Shown: positions 32,884-42,107, numbered from the stretch's first letter. The stretch: 64,000 bases of DNA from Fibrobacter sp. (GCA_017412605.1 JAFPWY010000007.1:116239-180238), one strand, 5' to 3'. Numbers and translations: made by a program. Notes: generated by a model from the letters alone, not told the origin.

Positions 32884-34815
32884 ATGTATTACTCAAATAT
32901 CGGCAGGCACCTTGTCTGCAAAACGGCGACGCTGCTCGCCTTTGTGTTCGCAGCCTGTTCCAACGACACGACTCCATCAACGGTCGCGCACGAAGGCGGC
33001 TATACCGAAGAAACCGGCATTTACGCCTTGTCGGGCCGAGCCGGCAACGTTCTCCCAAAACTGATGAACATTACGGGCACTACGGAGGAAATCATTGATT
33101 CCATGGAATCTGGAGAATCCGTATTTGCACCTAAGGGAAGCATTGTTACTGTTTTCGAATTGGATTCCTTGACACTAGATACAACAGGTCTTTCTTTTAC
33201 CGATACCATATCTAATGATAGTGGATTCTTCACATTCGAGGAACTTCCTATAACGAGCCCATACGTAATGATTCAAGTGCAGGATTCCTGCTATACGGCA
33301 AATTGCGAAGAACGGATACCATGGAAGAACGCCATTTCGGACAATTCTCCTCAATATTCGACAAAGCAACCTCAACTCTTTTATGCAATCGTAGACTTGC
33401 GGAAACACCAGAAGATAACCGTCAATTCTTTGACAGACAAAAAAGCTCGTTGGTTGAAAGAAAATTTCGCAGACGGAATGACTTTTGACGAGGCAAGCCA
33501 AAAAGCACAACGCGACATCCTTGAAGAGATTGGAATTTACGATGATTTGGGAGATTTCGAAGACTTAAACGACGACAACTACGAATTGGGCCTCGTATGG
33601 ATTTTGGTGAACAGCAAGCCTTTCTCGACTGCTTATTTGCTGCAACTTTACAATCGTTTCTATTACACTTCTCAAGCAGTTTATGCAGAATCAGAACAAT
33701 ACTATTCAAATACAAAGAAGTTATTGGAATATATGATTGCGGCTATAGCGCAAAGGGATAGCTTAGGACAATGTACCGAATCTCGTGAAGACGAAACAGT
33801 GGGTTCCTTTGTATGCCGTTCAAATAAATGGGAATTGGGATATAAAAAAATAGAATACACAGGCAGCGTAATGCAAGATACCCGAGATGGCAAAACATAT
33901 AAAACAGTCACGTACCATTGGGGAAATGTTACGCAAACCTGGATGGCAGAAAACCTGAACTTTGCAGATACGACATCTTCAAGTGTAGACCCGCTCTTAA
34001 AGAAAAATCTGCGCGGCGGGACAACATGCATGAGCAACGACCCTTCATGCGAAATTAATGGTCGCTTTTATGCATGGAGGGTAGCCATGAATCTTGATTC
34101 TTCTGTCAAAATGATCGGCGTTGGTTATACAAATGCTGAAGCCGATACTGAGATTGTTCTTGAAAATCAATGCGCTTCAGAACTGCCTCACTGTCTTGAT
34201 TTGGATTTGTCCAAGCATAGAGAAGAAACTACTTATTATGATTATTCTACTAAAGAGTTTGTGATAGATTATTGTTCCGTTGACGATTATGCAGACAGCA
34301 TATACAGATATTGTGATAAGACATATCAACTATACCTTTTCCACCTAGATTACTCAACATTTATTTCTCAGTCAAGGCCAATCGAGCACCAGGGCGTCTG
34401 TCCTGATGGATGGAGAATTCCTAATAATGCGGACTGGGAAACATTGTTTGATAATGTTGCGGAACAATATGGTATAAAGCGCGAAAATGTTTGGTCCGTC
34501 CTTGCCGATAATTATGCGACTGGATTTGGATATATGGTTCCGACACCTCTTGAAGTGAACGAGCAAAATGTTCTTGCGTTCAAAACTCTTTCTCGAAAAG
34601 TCAACTCATTCGCTTCTGTTCCTGACGTTGATGCAAATGAGTCTTATGACAACCAATTAGATCTTGCTTACCCAGTTTACTATTACACGGTCAGCGGACC
34701 AGAAACTCCTATCCCGTCAAACAAATACGACAATTTCTTGATGGAATCGCAATACTATCCTGTTTCTTATGAGGCGCTCAACGAACTCGTCCTTGTCCGC
34801 TGCATAAAGAACTAG
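32884..34815 (+). CDS. FISUMP lipoprotein, cassette 2
   Basis: A 643-residue lipoprotein. Its signal (MYYSNIGRHLVCKTATLLAF, lipobox FAAC) differs from cassettes 1 and 3 but matches the type in cassette 4. After it come YALSGRAGNVLPKL, a beta-sandwich-like segment (GSIVTVFELDSLTLDTTGL), a helical middle (VNSLTDKKARWLKENFADGM) and a FISUMP domain from about residue 329. That domain contains HQGVCPDGWRIPN, as in cassette 3. Cysteine-containing inserts distinguish it from cassette 1. Probably surface-exposed. Confidence 0.84.
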   Translation: MYYSNIGRHLVCKTATLLAFVFAACSNDTTPSTVAHEGGYTEETGIYALSGRAGNVLPKLMNITGTTEEIIDSMESGESVFAPKGSIVTVFELDSLTLDTTGLSFTDTISNDSGFFTFEELPITSPYVMIQVQDSCYTANCEERIPWKNAISDNSPQYSTKQPQLFYAIVDLRKHQKITVNSLTDKKARWLKENFADGMTFDEASQKAQRDILEEIGIYDDLGDFEDLNDDNYELGLVWILVNSKPFSTAYLLQLYNRFYYTSQAVYAESEQYYSNTKKLLEYMIAAIAQRDSLGQCTESREDETVGSFVCRSNKWELGYKKIEYTGSVMQDTRDGKTYKTVTYHWGNVTQTWMAENLNFADTTSSSVDPLLKKNLRGGTTCMSNDPSCEINGRFYAWRVAMNLDSSVKMIGVGYTNAEADTEIVLENQCASELPHCLDLDLSKHREETTYYDYSTKEFVIDYCSVDDYADSIYRYCDKTYQLYLFHLDYSTFISQSRPIEHQGVCPDGWRIPNNADWETLFDNVAEQYGIKRENVWSVLADNYATGFGYMVPTPLEVNEQNVLAFKTLSRKVNSFASVPDVDANESYDNQLDLAYPVYYYTVSGPETPIPSNKYDNFLMESQYYPVSYEALNELVLVRCIKN

Positions 34816-34862
34816 AATCTTTCTCATAAAAACCCCCTTGTTGTGGCTAGGAGGAAAAGGAA

Positions 34863-34892
34863 GACGGGCTTCGGCCCGCCTTTCTTTTTTTT
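34863..34892 (+). terminator. Cassette 2 terminator with UUCG loop
   Basis: Same hairpin as after cassette 1 (34863-34880) and T-run, again preceded by CTAGGAGGAAAAGG. Confidence 0.85.
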
Positions 34893-35029
34893 GCACTCCG
34901 GCGGCCACGCCATAGCCATTTTTCTGCAAAAATTATGTTATACGTATCACAAAATATTCGTATTTTTCTAGAAATTTTATAAAAATGCTAAATTTTCATC
35001 AAAAACACAAATTTTTTATCACAAAACTA

Positions 35030-35058
35030 TTGACTTTTTAAAAAATACGGTATATATT
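35030..35058 (+). promoter_or_regulatory. Cassette 3 promoter
   Basis: TTGACT (35030-35035), 17-base spacer, TATATT (35053-35058). Confidence 0.78.
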
Positions 35059-35066
35059 AAAAAACA

Positions 35067-35102
35067 CAAGCGACGCGGGTCACAAAACCAAGACGTCGTT
35101 TG
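35067..35102 (+). promoter_or_regulatory. Cassette 3 leader hairpin
   Basis: CAAGCGACG (35067-35075) pairs over nine positions with CGTCGTTTG (35094-35102), one being G-U; an inner GGT/ACC stem is possible. It ends one base before TAGGAGG. Confidence 0.65.
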
Positions 35103-35115
35103 CTAGGAGGAAACA

Positions 35116-35949
35116 ATGAAAGATGTACTTGAATACACGAGCTACCGCCAGTACATCGCGGACTACTACGCCGAGAAAAAGGCCAAGTCCGCGTTCACTT
35201 GGCAGGAGTTCACACGCGATGCGGGGTTCTCGTCGCCGGTATTCCTGAAATACGTGAGCGAGGGCCGCTCCAATCTGAGCGAAGCGAACGCCGACTGCAT
35301 TGCGGAGGCCATGCACCTCGTCGATTACGAACGGGAATATTTCCGCGAAATGGTCAAGTTCGACCGCGCAAAGACAGACGCCGACAAAAAAGCCGCCTTC
35401 AACAAGATGCTTGCGATTGCAGACGCGCACAAGGCAAAAATCCTGGAGGGAGATTCTTTCCGCTACTTCGAGAGCTGGAAAAATCCGGTCCTCCGCGAAC
35501 TCGCCCCCTCGATGCCCGGAGCAAAGCCGCTCGCGCTCGCCCGCGCCTGCCGCCCCGAAATTACAGCCGCCGAAGTGACCGAGTCGCTGAATTTCTTGGT
35601 CAAGGCCGGCATGCTAAAAAAAGACGAAAACGGCAATTACGCCCAGACCGACAAGTCGATAACGACAGGCCCGATGGACGTGACCCCCGTGGCCGTCCGC
35701 GGAATGCACCGCCAGATGGGTGAATTTGCGCTGGAAGCCATCGAAGGCGTGGAACAAGACAAGCGCCATTTCTCGGGACTTACGCTGGGCATCACGACCG
35801 AGTCCTTCGACGAAATCGTAGAAGAAATCGACGCTTTCCGCAAACGCATCATCGCCATCGCGACAAAGGAAACCACGACAGACGAAGTCTACCGTCTGAA
35901 CGTACAGTTCTTCCCGATGACAAACAAGAGTATCAACAAAAAGGGGTAG
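35116..35949 (+). CDS. TIGR02147 family putative regulator, cassette 3
   Basis: A 277-residue paralogue with helix-turn-helix-like region FTWQEFTRDAGFSSPVFLKY to NADCIAEAMHL, where the recognition part has diverged from the other copies (SNLSEANADCI versus FNLSEAAAERV). The C-terminal half is closely conserved. It shares EGVEQDKRHFSG with cassette 4. The stop TAG overlaps TAGGAGG of the lipoprotein gene. A change restricted to the putative DNA-reading helix would fit distinct targets, which is inference. Confidence 0.83.
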   Translation: MKDVLEYTSYRQYIADYYAEKKAKSAFTWQEFTRDAGFSSPVFLKYVSEGRSNLSEANADCIAEAMHLVDYEREYFREMVKFDRAKTDADKKAAFNKMLAIADAHKAKILEGDSFRYFESWKNPVLRELAPSMPGAKPLALARACRPEITAAEVTESLNFLVKAGMLKKDENGNYAQTDKSITTGPMDVTPVAVRGMHRQMGEFALEAIEGVEQDKRHFSGLTLGITTESFDEIVEEIDAFRKRIIAIATKETTTDEVYRLNVQFFPMTNKSINKKG

Positions 35950-35958
35950 GAGGATACC

Positions 35959-38061
35959 ATGAAAAACAAAACTCAAAACACGCTAGTGTATGATTTCATC
36001 GGGACGGCATTCTGCCTGGTCATGGCGTTCGTGCTCATCCTGATGTTTTCGGGCTGCTCCAACGACGAAAGCGACCCGTCAGCAATCTCCCTGGGCGGCT
36101 CCACGGAAGAGACGCGCATCTACGCGCTGTCGGGGCGAGCCGGAGATGCAATCCCCATGATGCTGACCGTTCAGGCATCAAGCGACTCGTCAATCCATGC
36201 CAAAGCCACCAGCAACACGACACCCTCCCAAAAGGGAACGATTGTGGTCGTTTACGAATTGGATTCTTTGACGCTCGATAAAACAGGACGCTCTTTTGCA
36301 GATACCATATCTAACGATAGCGGATACTTTGCATTTGCGGAACTTGCTATAACAAGCCCATATGTATTGATTCAAATGCAGGATTCGTGCTATACGGAAT
36401 ATTGCGGGGAACGTGATATATGGGGAGATCCTGTATATAAACCTTCTAAAGACAGCACCTACTGGATGGACAACTCCATCATCTGGAATATGTATCCAGA
36501 GGATATACCTTCTATAGACAGCTCAGTAAAGTACCCCCATTATTTACATGCAATTGTTGATCTACGAAAACATTCGACGATACGCGTTAATTCTTTGACC
36601 AATATAAAAGCAGAGTTTTTGAAAAATTATTTCAAAGAAGGGATGTCCCTTGCCGAAGCCAGCAAGAAGGCAGAACTGCTTCTTCTTGAACAATATGGAA
36701 TATATGAAGATCTGGGAGATTTTGAAGAATTAAGCGATAACAATGAATTGGAAGTTTTATCATTTTTACTTCAATTCTGGTATACGGAGGCGCCGAATGA
36801 TCTGTATTACCTGAACATTTTCAATGAGATTCCTCCAAAAATCGTCTCTACTTTCAGTGAAAAAATTAAGCAATACTATTTGAACACAATGAAATTGAGA
36901 GCCTATGAAATCGCAGCTCTCGCACACAAGGAAGGCTTGGGGCAATGTACAGAATCTCGCGAGAACGAATCGCACTCAACAGATGACGGTTTTTTAGTCT
37001 GTCATTCAGAAAAATGGGTTCTTGGAGACAGTAGCAGCAAAACAATTGAACACATAAACGGCACGATGGTGGATTCGCGCGACGGTAAAACGTACAAGAC
37101 CGTCACATACAACTGGGGCGATGTTACGCAAACCTGGATGGCAGAAAACTTGAACTTTGCGGACACGACATCCCCAAGCGTAGATCGAAATTTGAGAGAG
37201 AATTTGCGCGGAAGGACCCTATGTTGGAAAAACGACCCATCGTGCGAAATGTATGGTCGGTTTTACGCATGGAGAGCCGCGATGAACCTCAATTCGTCTT
37301 CTATCAAAATAAGCTCTCTTGATTACTATACTACATATGAAAATCCAATAGCAATCAGTGACAGCGCTTTTTCACCTATCGAAGAACAATGCTCTTCTGA
37401 ATACCCTTTTTGCCCTGATATAGAATTATATCCCCATCAGAGAGAAGATATCTTCTGCTATGAGGTGAATGAAGATACAACACATTGTGAACCTACTACA
37501 TATTGCCGTGCCGATGCCTATGTCGATAGCATTTATAAATACTGTGAAAAGAAATATGAAGAAAAAGAAGCCTTTTACCTAGATTATTCACAGTTTATTT
37601 CTCCATCAAGGCCTGTTATGCACCAGGGAGTGTGTCCTGATGGATGGAGAATCCCTAATGTCGAAGACTGGGAAACGTTGTTTAAAAATATCGCCGAGCG
37701 ATTCGATGAAGAACGTTATAATGTCTGGTACTATCTTGCCGATTCCAATACAACAGGATTTGGGTTTGAAATCCCGATGGCTGTTGAGGTAAATGATACA
37801 GACGATCCTATAATCACCTTTGATTATCTAACGGAAAATAACTTTGCAACAGTCCCCTACATTAACGACCATCAATCTTATGAGAGCCCAAACGATTTGT
37901 ACCCCGTCATTTACTACTACACAATTAGGAAAAAATATCTTGAAACGGACAATCATGTGTTTCCTGACATGTACCCCTTGACTTCATATGGTACTTCAAC
38001 CATGATTTATGGCTTTGGACCTCTTACTATACCGGTTTTAGTCCGCTGCATAAAGAACTAG
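35959..38061 (+). CDS. FISUMP lipoprotein, cassette 3
   Basis: A 700-residue lipoprotein, the longest of the four. The signal (DFIGTAFCLVMAFVLILMFSGC) is nearly that of cassette 1, but the body (VNSLTNIKAEFLKNYFKEGM, HQGVCPDGWRIPN) is closest to cassette 2, so it looks mosaic. An extra cysteine-bearing insert (DSCYTEYCGERDIWGDP) lies in the beta-sandwich region. FISUMP domain from about residue 369 to VRCIKN. Function unknown. Confidence 0.84.
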   Translation: MKNKTQNTLVYDFIGTAFCLVMAFVLILMFSGCSNDESDPSAISLGGSTEETRIYALSGRAGDAIPMMLTVQASSDSSIHAKATSNTTPSQKGTIVVVYELDSLTLDKTGRSFADTISNDSGYFAFAELAITSPYVLIQMQDSCYTEYCGERDIWGDPVYKPSKDSTYWMDNSIIWNMYPEDIPSIDSSVKYPHYLHAIVDLRKHSTIRVNSLTNIKAEFLKNYFKEGMSLAEASKKAELLLLEQYGIYEDLGDFEELSDNNELEVLSFLLQFWYTEAPNDLYYLNIFNEIPPKIVSTFSEKIKQYYLNTMKLRAYEIAALAHKEGLGQCTESRENESHSTDDGFLVCHSEKWVLGDSSSKTIEHINGTMVDSRDGKTYKTVTYNWGDVTQTWMAENLNFADTTSPSVDRNLRENLRGRTLCWKNDPSCEMYGRFYAWRAAMNLNSSSIKISSLDYYTTYENPIAISDSAFSPIEEQCSSEYPFCPDIELYPHQREDIFCYEVNEDTTHCEPTTYCRADAYVDSIYKYCEKKYEEKEAFYLDYSQFISPSRPVMHQGVCPDGWRIPNVEDWETLFKNIAERFDEERYNVWYYLADSNTTGFGFEIPMAVEVNDTDDPIITFDYLTENNFATVPYINDHQSYESPNDLYPVIYYYTIRKKYLETDNHVFPDMYPLTSYGTSTMIYGFGPLTIPVLVRCIKN

Positions 38062-38113
38062 AGTCTCTCTCTCATCCGAAACGCCCTTAACCTGGGGGCA
38101 GGAGGAAAAGGAA

Positions 38114-38140
38114 GACGGGCTTCGGCCCGCCTTTCTTTTT
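38114..38140 (+). terminator. Cassette 3 terminator with UUCG loop
   Basis: Same hairpin (38114-38131) and T-run as after cassettes 1 and 2, preceded by CAGGAGGAAAAGG. Confidence 0.85.
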
Positions 38141-38259
38141 TGCGGTCTCGGCCACAGATCGCAACATTTTCTTATTGCAAAAATTAAGCATATTTTTCAC
38201 AAAAATTCAACAAATGGCGAAATTTCAACAAAAACAGCAATTATTTATTGTGATATATA

Positions 38260-38288
38260 TTGACTTTTTAAATTTTTTGATGTATATT
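38260..38288 (+). promoter_or_regulatory. Cassette 4 promoter
   Basis: TTGACT (38260-38265), 17-base spacer, TATATT (38283-38288). Confidence 0.78.
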
Positions 38289-38296
38289 AGAAACGA

Positions 38297-38331
38297 AAAC
38301 GGCACGGGGCTCAAAAACCAGGAGGCCGTTT
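38297..38331 (+). promoter_or_regulatory. Cassette 4 leader hairpin
   Basis: AAACGGC (38297-38303) pairs perfectly with GCCGTTT (38325-38331), four bases before TAGGAGG. The loop holds an additional GGAGG. Confidence 0.6.
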
Positions 38332-38346
38332 GGTTAGGAGGAAACA

Positions 38347-39180
38347 ATGAAAGATGTACTAGAATACGCAAGCTACCGCCAGTACATCGCGGACTATTAC
38401 GCCGATAGGAAGGCCAAATCCGCATTTACATGGCCGGAGTTCGCACAGGCGGCAGGCTTTTCTTCGCCGGTCTACCTCAAGTACGTAAGCGAGGGCCGGT
38501 TTAACCTGAGCGACGCAGCCGTGGAACGCGTCGCAAAGGCGATGCACCTGGCGGACTACGAACAGGAATACTTCGCCGAGATGGTCAAGTTCGACCACGC
38601 GAAAAAGGATGCCGACAAAAAAACAATCTTCAAAAAGATGCTTTCGATTGCCGAAGCCCACAAGACCAAAATCCTGGAAGGCGACGCATTCCGCTTTTTC
38701 GAGGACTGGAAGAACCCGGTCATCCGTGAACTGGCGCCCTCGATGCCGGGAGCAAAGCCGCTCGCACTCGCCCACGCCTGCCGCCCGGAAATCACCGCCG
38801 CCGAAGTCAGCGACACGCTGAAGTTCCTTCTCAAGGCGGGCCTGCTCAAAAAGGATGAGGGCGGAAACTACATCCAGACAGAGAAATCCGTGACGACAGG
38901 CAACATGGACGTAACCCCCGTGGCCGTCCGTAGCATGCACCGGCAGATGGGCGAATTCGCCCTCGACGCCATTGAAGGCGTGGAACAGGACAAACGTCAT
39001 TTTTCGGGCATCACGCTCGGCATCACGCACGACGCCTACGAAGAAATCGTAGAAGAAATCGCCGAGTGCCGCAAGCGCATCATCGCCATTGCGACAAAAA
39101 ATGCTGCGACAGACGAGGTCTACCGTCTGAACATGCAGTTGTTCCCGATGACAAATAAGAATTCAAACAAAAAGGGTTAG
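38347..39180 (+). CDS. TIGR02147 family putative regulator, cassette 4
   Basis: A 277-residue paralogue with helix-turn-helix-like region FTWPEFAQAAGFSSPVYLKY to VERVAKAMHL. The C-terminal half (ACRPEITAAEVSDTLKFLLK, HRQMGEFALDAIEG, RHFSGITLGI) is conserved with the other three. It has TAGGAGG before its ATG and a TAG stop inside the ribosome site of the next gene. The conserved length across four copies suggests strong constraint. Confidence 0.83.
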   Translation: MKDVLEYASYRQYIADYYADRKAKSAFTWPEFAQAAGFSSPVYLKYVSEGRFNLSDAAVERVAKAMHLADYEQEYFAEMVKFDHAKKDADKKTIFKKMLSIAEAHKTKILEGDAFRFFEDWKNPVIRELAPSMPGAKPLALAHACRPEITAAEVSDTLKFLLKAGLLKKDEGGNYIQTEKSVTTGNMDVTPVAVRSMHRQMGEFALDAIEGVEQDKRHFSGITLGITHDAYEEIVEEIAECRKRIIAIATKNAATDEVYRLNMQLFPMTNKNSNKKG

Positions 39181-39189
39181 GAGGATATC

Positions 39190-40956
39190 ATGAATTACTC
39201 AGGAATAGCCAAACAAATGGTTTGCAAGGCGGCGGTATTGCTTGCCTTGGCCCTCATCGCATGCTCCGAAGACGGCAAGTCTATTGCCGATGGAGGCACA
39301 GCAGAAGAGAGAGGCCTCCAGGCAAACAACAATTCTGATGCAGCACACAACCGCTACACCGTATCTGGAAGAGCAATGCGAATGGTCAATCCCTCCGCAG
39401 ACACTATCTATATGGCCAATTCGTTCGACACCTATTCAAGCATGCAGGGCTCCTTTGTCCCCTACGGCTCCGTTTTAAGGTTGTCCGAACTGGACTCGCT
39501 CACGCTAGACACAACGGGAGTATTCTATTTCACCCGCTGCACAGACACGACAGGGAATTTCAGCTTCGATAGCGTTTCACTGAACAGTCCCTATGTACTG
39601 GTCGAGCTCTTGCCCTATATTTACGACGACTGGCAATGGAATCTCACGAACAAGGAGGATTTAACAAACTTAAAGGATTTCTCCGACACAATCAGCTACG
39701 GGCAATATCTCAACAACAATTACAATGCGCTCGTTGATTTACGCACAGCAGACAATATCGGGCTCAACATCATGACCCGCCTTGAAGCGTCCCGTATAAA
39801 GCACCTATTTAAAAATGGGACCGATTTCGCAACGGCAAAGCAGCAAGCCGACCAAGAGGTTCTAGAAGCCGTGGGAATATACAACGGAACCTTCAATTTT
39901 GACAAAAGTGACTTTGCCCAAGACACCAACAAAGTGTTCATAGCGAATATTGTTTACGATGCCATTTTCCGCTCTAGACCAATCTACTCCGTTGCGACCG
40001 ACTACACAGCACCATCGGTCAACACCTTTGGCGAAACAGGGACCTTCACAGCAGATGATTCGGTAAAAGCAGACTTATTAAGGTATTTTCATCGTTGGTT
40101 CCTTTTTGACGCCGGCTATGTCGACAATAGCAAGAACGCCTTCATGACCGGATTCTTTGCAACAATATACGGTTTGGGCGAATGTACAACCGCTCGTGAA
40201 GGCGATACAGTAGAAACAGCGGGAACCGAGGACCAATACCTGAACCTCATTTGCCAATCGGGAGCATGGGTGGCAGAAGGCGGACGGCATAAAATAGTTG
40301 ACAAGGTCAATTTCGAGACCGGGACCATGACCGACGACCGCGACGGGAAAACCTACAAGACGGTCACGTACGACATCGAAGGGAATCCGCTCACATGGAT
40401 GGCCGAAAACCTGACTTACAGCAACGACTCCATCCAACCGGTCATGGAACTCGACTCCATGATGGTCAAGTACTACCGAGGCGGCAAAGTAAGATCCGGC
40501 ATTTACGAAGGCGAGAACTTTGGCTCATACGCAAATTCGCTCGATTCCTCATACTGGAACACCTTTGCACAATACAGCGTACATGATGTGATCGGCGCAG
40601 ACACCATTGTAATGGAAGGGGAACACCTCCAGGGCATTTGTCCCAACGGATGGCACATCCCGACACAACAGGAATGGTCCAGCCTGATGCGCCTTCTGGA
40701 ATACGCTTCAGAATATTGCCCTGGCTACCGAGGCTGCGAGGAATTCAAGGAAAATAACGGTTTCGGATGGTACTCCTCGAGATTCCTGCATGTAGTAGGA
40801 TTCGGCGATTTCACAGTTGAGCCCTTTGTCTTCATCCAGCAAGATGATAACGGCACTTGGTCGACATTTGTCATCTTGATGGACAATTGGAAAGGGTATA
40901 CATACACGGCCAACGAGGTATCTGGACTTTTGTCCGTCCGCTGCGTCAAGGATTAA
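39190..40956 (+). CDS. FISUMP lipoprotein, cassette 4
   Basis: A 588-residue lipoprotein, the most divergent of the four. The signal (MNYSGIAKQMVCKAAVLLAL, lipobox LIAC) is of the cassette 2 type. The SGRA motif is kept as YTVSGRAMRM, followed by a beta-sandwich-like segment (GSVLRLSELDSLTLDTTGV) and a helical middle (LNIMTRLEASRIKHLFKNGT). FISUMP domain from about residue 379 (MTDDRDGKTYKTVTYDIEGN) to VRCVKD. It lacks the UUCG-loop terminator of the other cassettes and ends 26 bases from a convergent gene. Confidence 0.84.
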   Translation: MNYSGIAKQMVCKAAVLLALALIACSEDGKSIADGGTAEERGLQANNNSDAAHNRYTVSGRAMRMVNPSADTIYMANSFDTYSSMQGSFVPYGSVLRLSELDSLTLDTTGVFYFTRCTDTTGNFSFDSVSLNSPYVLVELLPYIYDDWQWNLTNKEDLTNLKDFSDTISYGQYLNNNYNALVDLRTADNIGLNIMTRLEASRIKHLFKNGTDFATAKQQADQEVLEAVGIYNGTFNFDKSDFAQDTNKVFIANIVYDAIFRSRPIYSVATDYTAPSVNTFGETGTFTADDSVKADLLRYFHRWFLFDAGYVDNSKNAFMTGFFATIYGLGECTTAREGDTVETAGTEDQYLNLICQSGAWVAEGGRHKIVDKVNFETGTMTDDRDGKTYKTVTYDIEGNPLTWMAENLTYSNDSIQPVMELDSMMVKYYRGGKVRSGIYEGENFGSYANSLDSSYWNTFAQYSVHDVIGADTIVMEGEHLQGICPNGWHIPTQQEWSSLMRLLEYASEYCPGYRGCEEFKENNGFGWYSSRFLHVVGFGDFTVEPFVFIQQDDNGTWSTFVILMDNWKGYTYTANEVSGLLSVRCVKD

Positions 40957-40982
40957 CTGCCCTGACTTGAATTAGGGAAATC

Positions 40983-42104
40983 CTAGAAATCCAGTTTTTG
41001 CTCATCGCGAGTTCTTGAAAGAAAGAGCTCGCGTTTTCTTATGCGCGCAGGAATCAGGAAAAGCGTGGCACGCCAGTAGCGCAGTTCCTTGAACAGCACG
41101 TTTACCGGATCGAAGGGGAACCAGCGCAACATTCGCAGCCTATCGTTGAACCAGCGCGGCACACCCCGCAGCCGGTATTCCTTGCCGTATTGCCCGAAAT
41201 TTCCGCCTTCCAGGACTTGGCGGAGCAGGCGACGTCCGCGCCAGGAGTCGGGCAAGCAAAGCATTTTTTCCTGCTCTAACGCAAACACGCGACCAAGCAC
41301 CCACATCACGCCGCCGCAAGCCCGCATCATCGAGAGGCGCTTCATCACCGCGGCGACTTCGCGACGGTCTTCCTCGGTGGAGTGGAGCAGCAGCATATAG
41401 TAATCCATGTACTGCCGCAAGCCAAGCCCCTTGCTAAAGAAATGCTGTTGCAGGTGAGCCAGCTGCATCACCAGCGCAAACTTTATGGTCGGGGAATAGA
41501 ACCCCTCGGGAACAAGAGTGGCGCCCCCGACTTCATCCAAAAGGAATTTCTGGAATTCGCCATCCCGAAACGGGATACCTGACGCGGGCTTGTAATGGAC
41601 TTCAATAGGGATTCCGTCTTCGCCAAGCATCTCCACATGGTGAAAAATGCCCCTGAGGTTCTTTTCGTCAGAAATCAGGCCGTGTTCCTTGAGAAATTCC
41701 ACCACACCCTTGAACCCGCCGGGAATCCAGATGTCGATATCTCCCGCCTGGCGCGCAAGCGGGTTAGGGTAAAGCCGCGCATTCGCCTGGCCCTTGAGAA
41801 TGACACTGCGACGGCCGTGATCCTCGAAAAGTCGCGTAATGCGCGCAGCCTCGCGGTTCATCTTCTCGTTCATGCCCCGGATGGACTCGGCAACGCAGGA
41901 CCAGCGCAACGTCAGCTCCATGGGAGGACGTTTTTCCTTGGGCAGCCGAGCAATCCCGTCGTAGACGATTCCCAGGACGGACTGCTGCTTCGCCATGACA
42001 TGCAGCTTCTGCCATTCCTCGGCGCTCAGGGTAAACAAAAAATCCTGCGTGGTCCCGAGAGCCACCTGCAGGATTTTATAGAATGGTTCGCTTAGCGAAC
42101 GCAT
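40983..42104 (-). CDS. NTP_transf_5 nucleotidyltransferase-like protein
   Basis: A 373-residue protein matching the uncharacterised nucleotidyltransferase family NTP_transf_5. The hallmark is VILKGQANARLYPNPLARQAGDIDIWI near residue 100-125, holding the GDIDI metal-binding aspartates, with a later HxHxxP-like EVHYKP. Members occur in polysaccharide and peptide natural-product clusters; their substrate is generally unknown. It starts three bases after a 51-residue peptide gene, so it is probably co-translated with it. Its C-terminal part is rich in Arg and Trp. Confidence 0.78.
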   Translation of the reverse strand: MRSLSEPFYKILQVALGTTQDFLFTLSAEEWQKLHVMAKQQSVLGIVYDGIARLPKEKRPPMELTLRWSCVAESIRGMNEKMNREAARITRLFEDHGRRSVILKGQANARLYPNPLARQAGDIDIWIPGGFKGVVEFLKEHGLISDEKNLRGIFHHVEMLGEDGIPIEVHYKPASGIPFRDGEFQKFLLDEVGGATLVPEGFYSPTIKFALVMQLAHLQQHFFSKGLGLRQYMDYYMLLLHSTEEDRREVAAVMKRLSMMRACGGVMWVLGRVFALEQEKMLCLPDSWRGRRLLRQVLEGGNFGQYGKEYRLRGVPRWFNDRLRMLRWFPFDPVNVLFKELRYWRATLFLIPARIRKRELFLSRTRDEQKLDF

Positions 42105-42107
42105 ACC

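Larger units (their letters stand above)
28914..40956 (+). repeat. Four tandem TIGR02147/FISUMP cassettes
   Basis: Four head-to-tail units of about 3 kb, starting at promoters 28914, 31954, 35030 and 38260, each contain promoter, leader hairpin, a 277-residue TIGR02147 gene and a FISUMP lipoprotein gene. The first gene and promoter are well conserved; the second gene diverges. Confidence 0.9.

Noticed and set aside
28914..40956. CRISPR array or transposon explanation for the 3-kb periodicity
   Set aside because: The repeat unit is made of full-length genes with their own promoters, with no short direct repeats, transposase or terminal inverted repeats.
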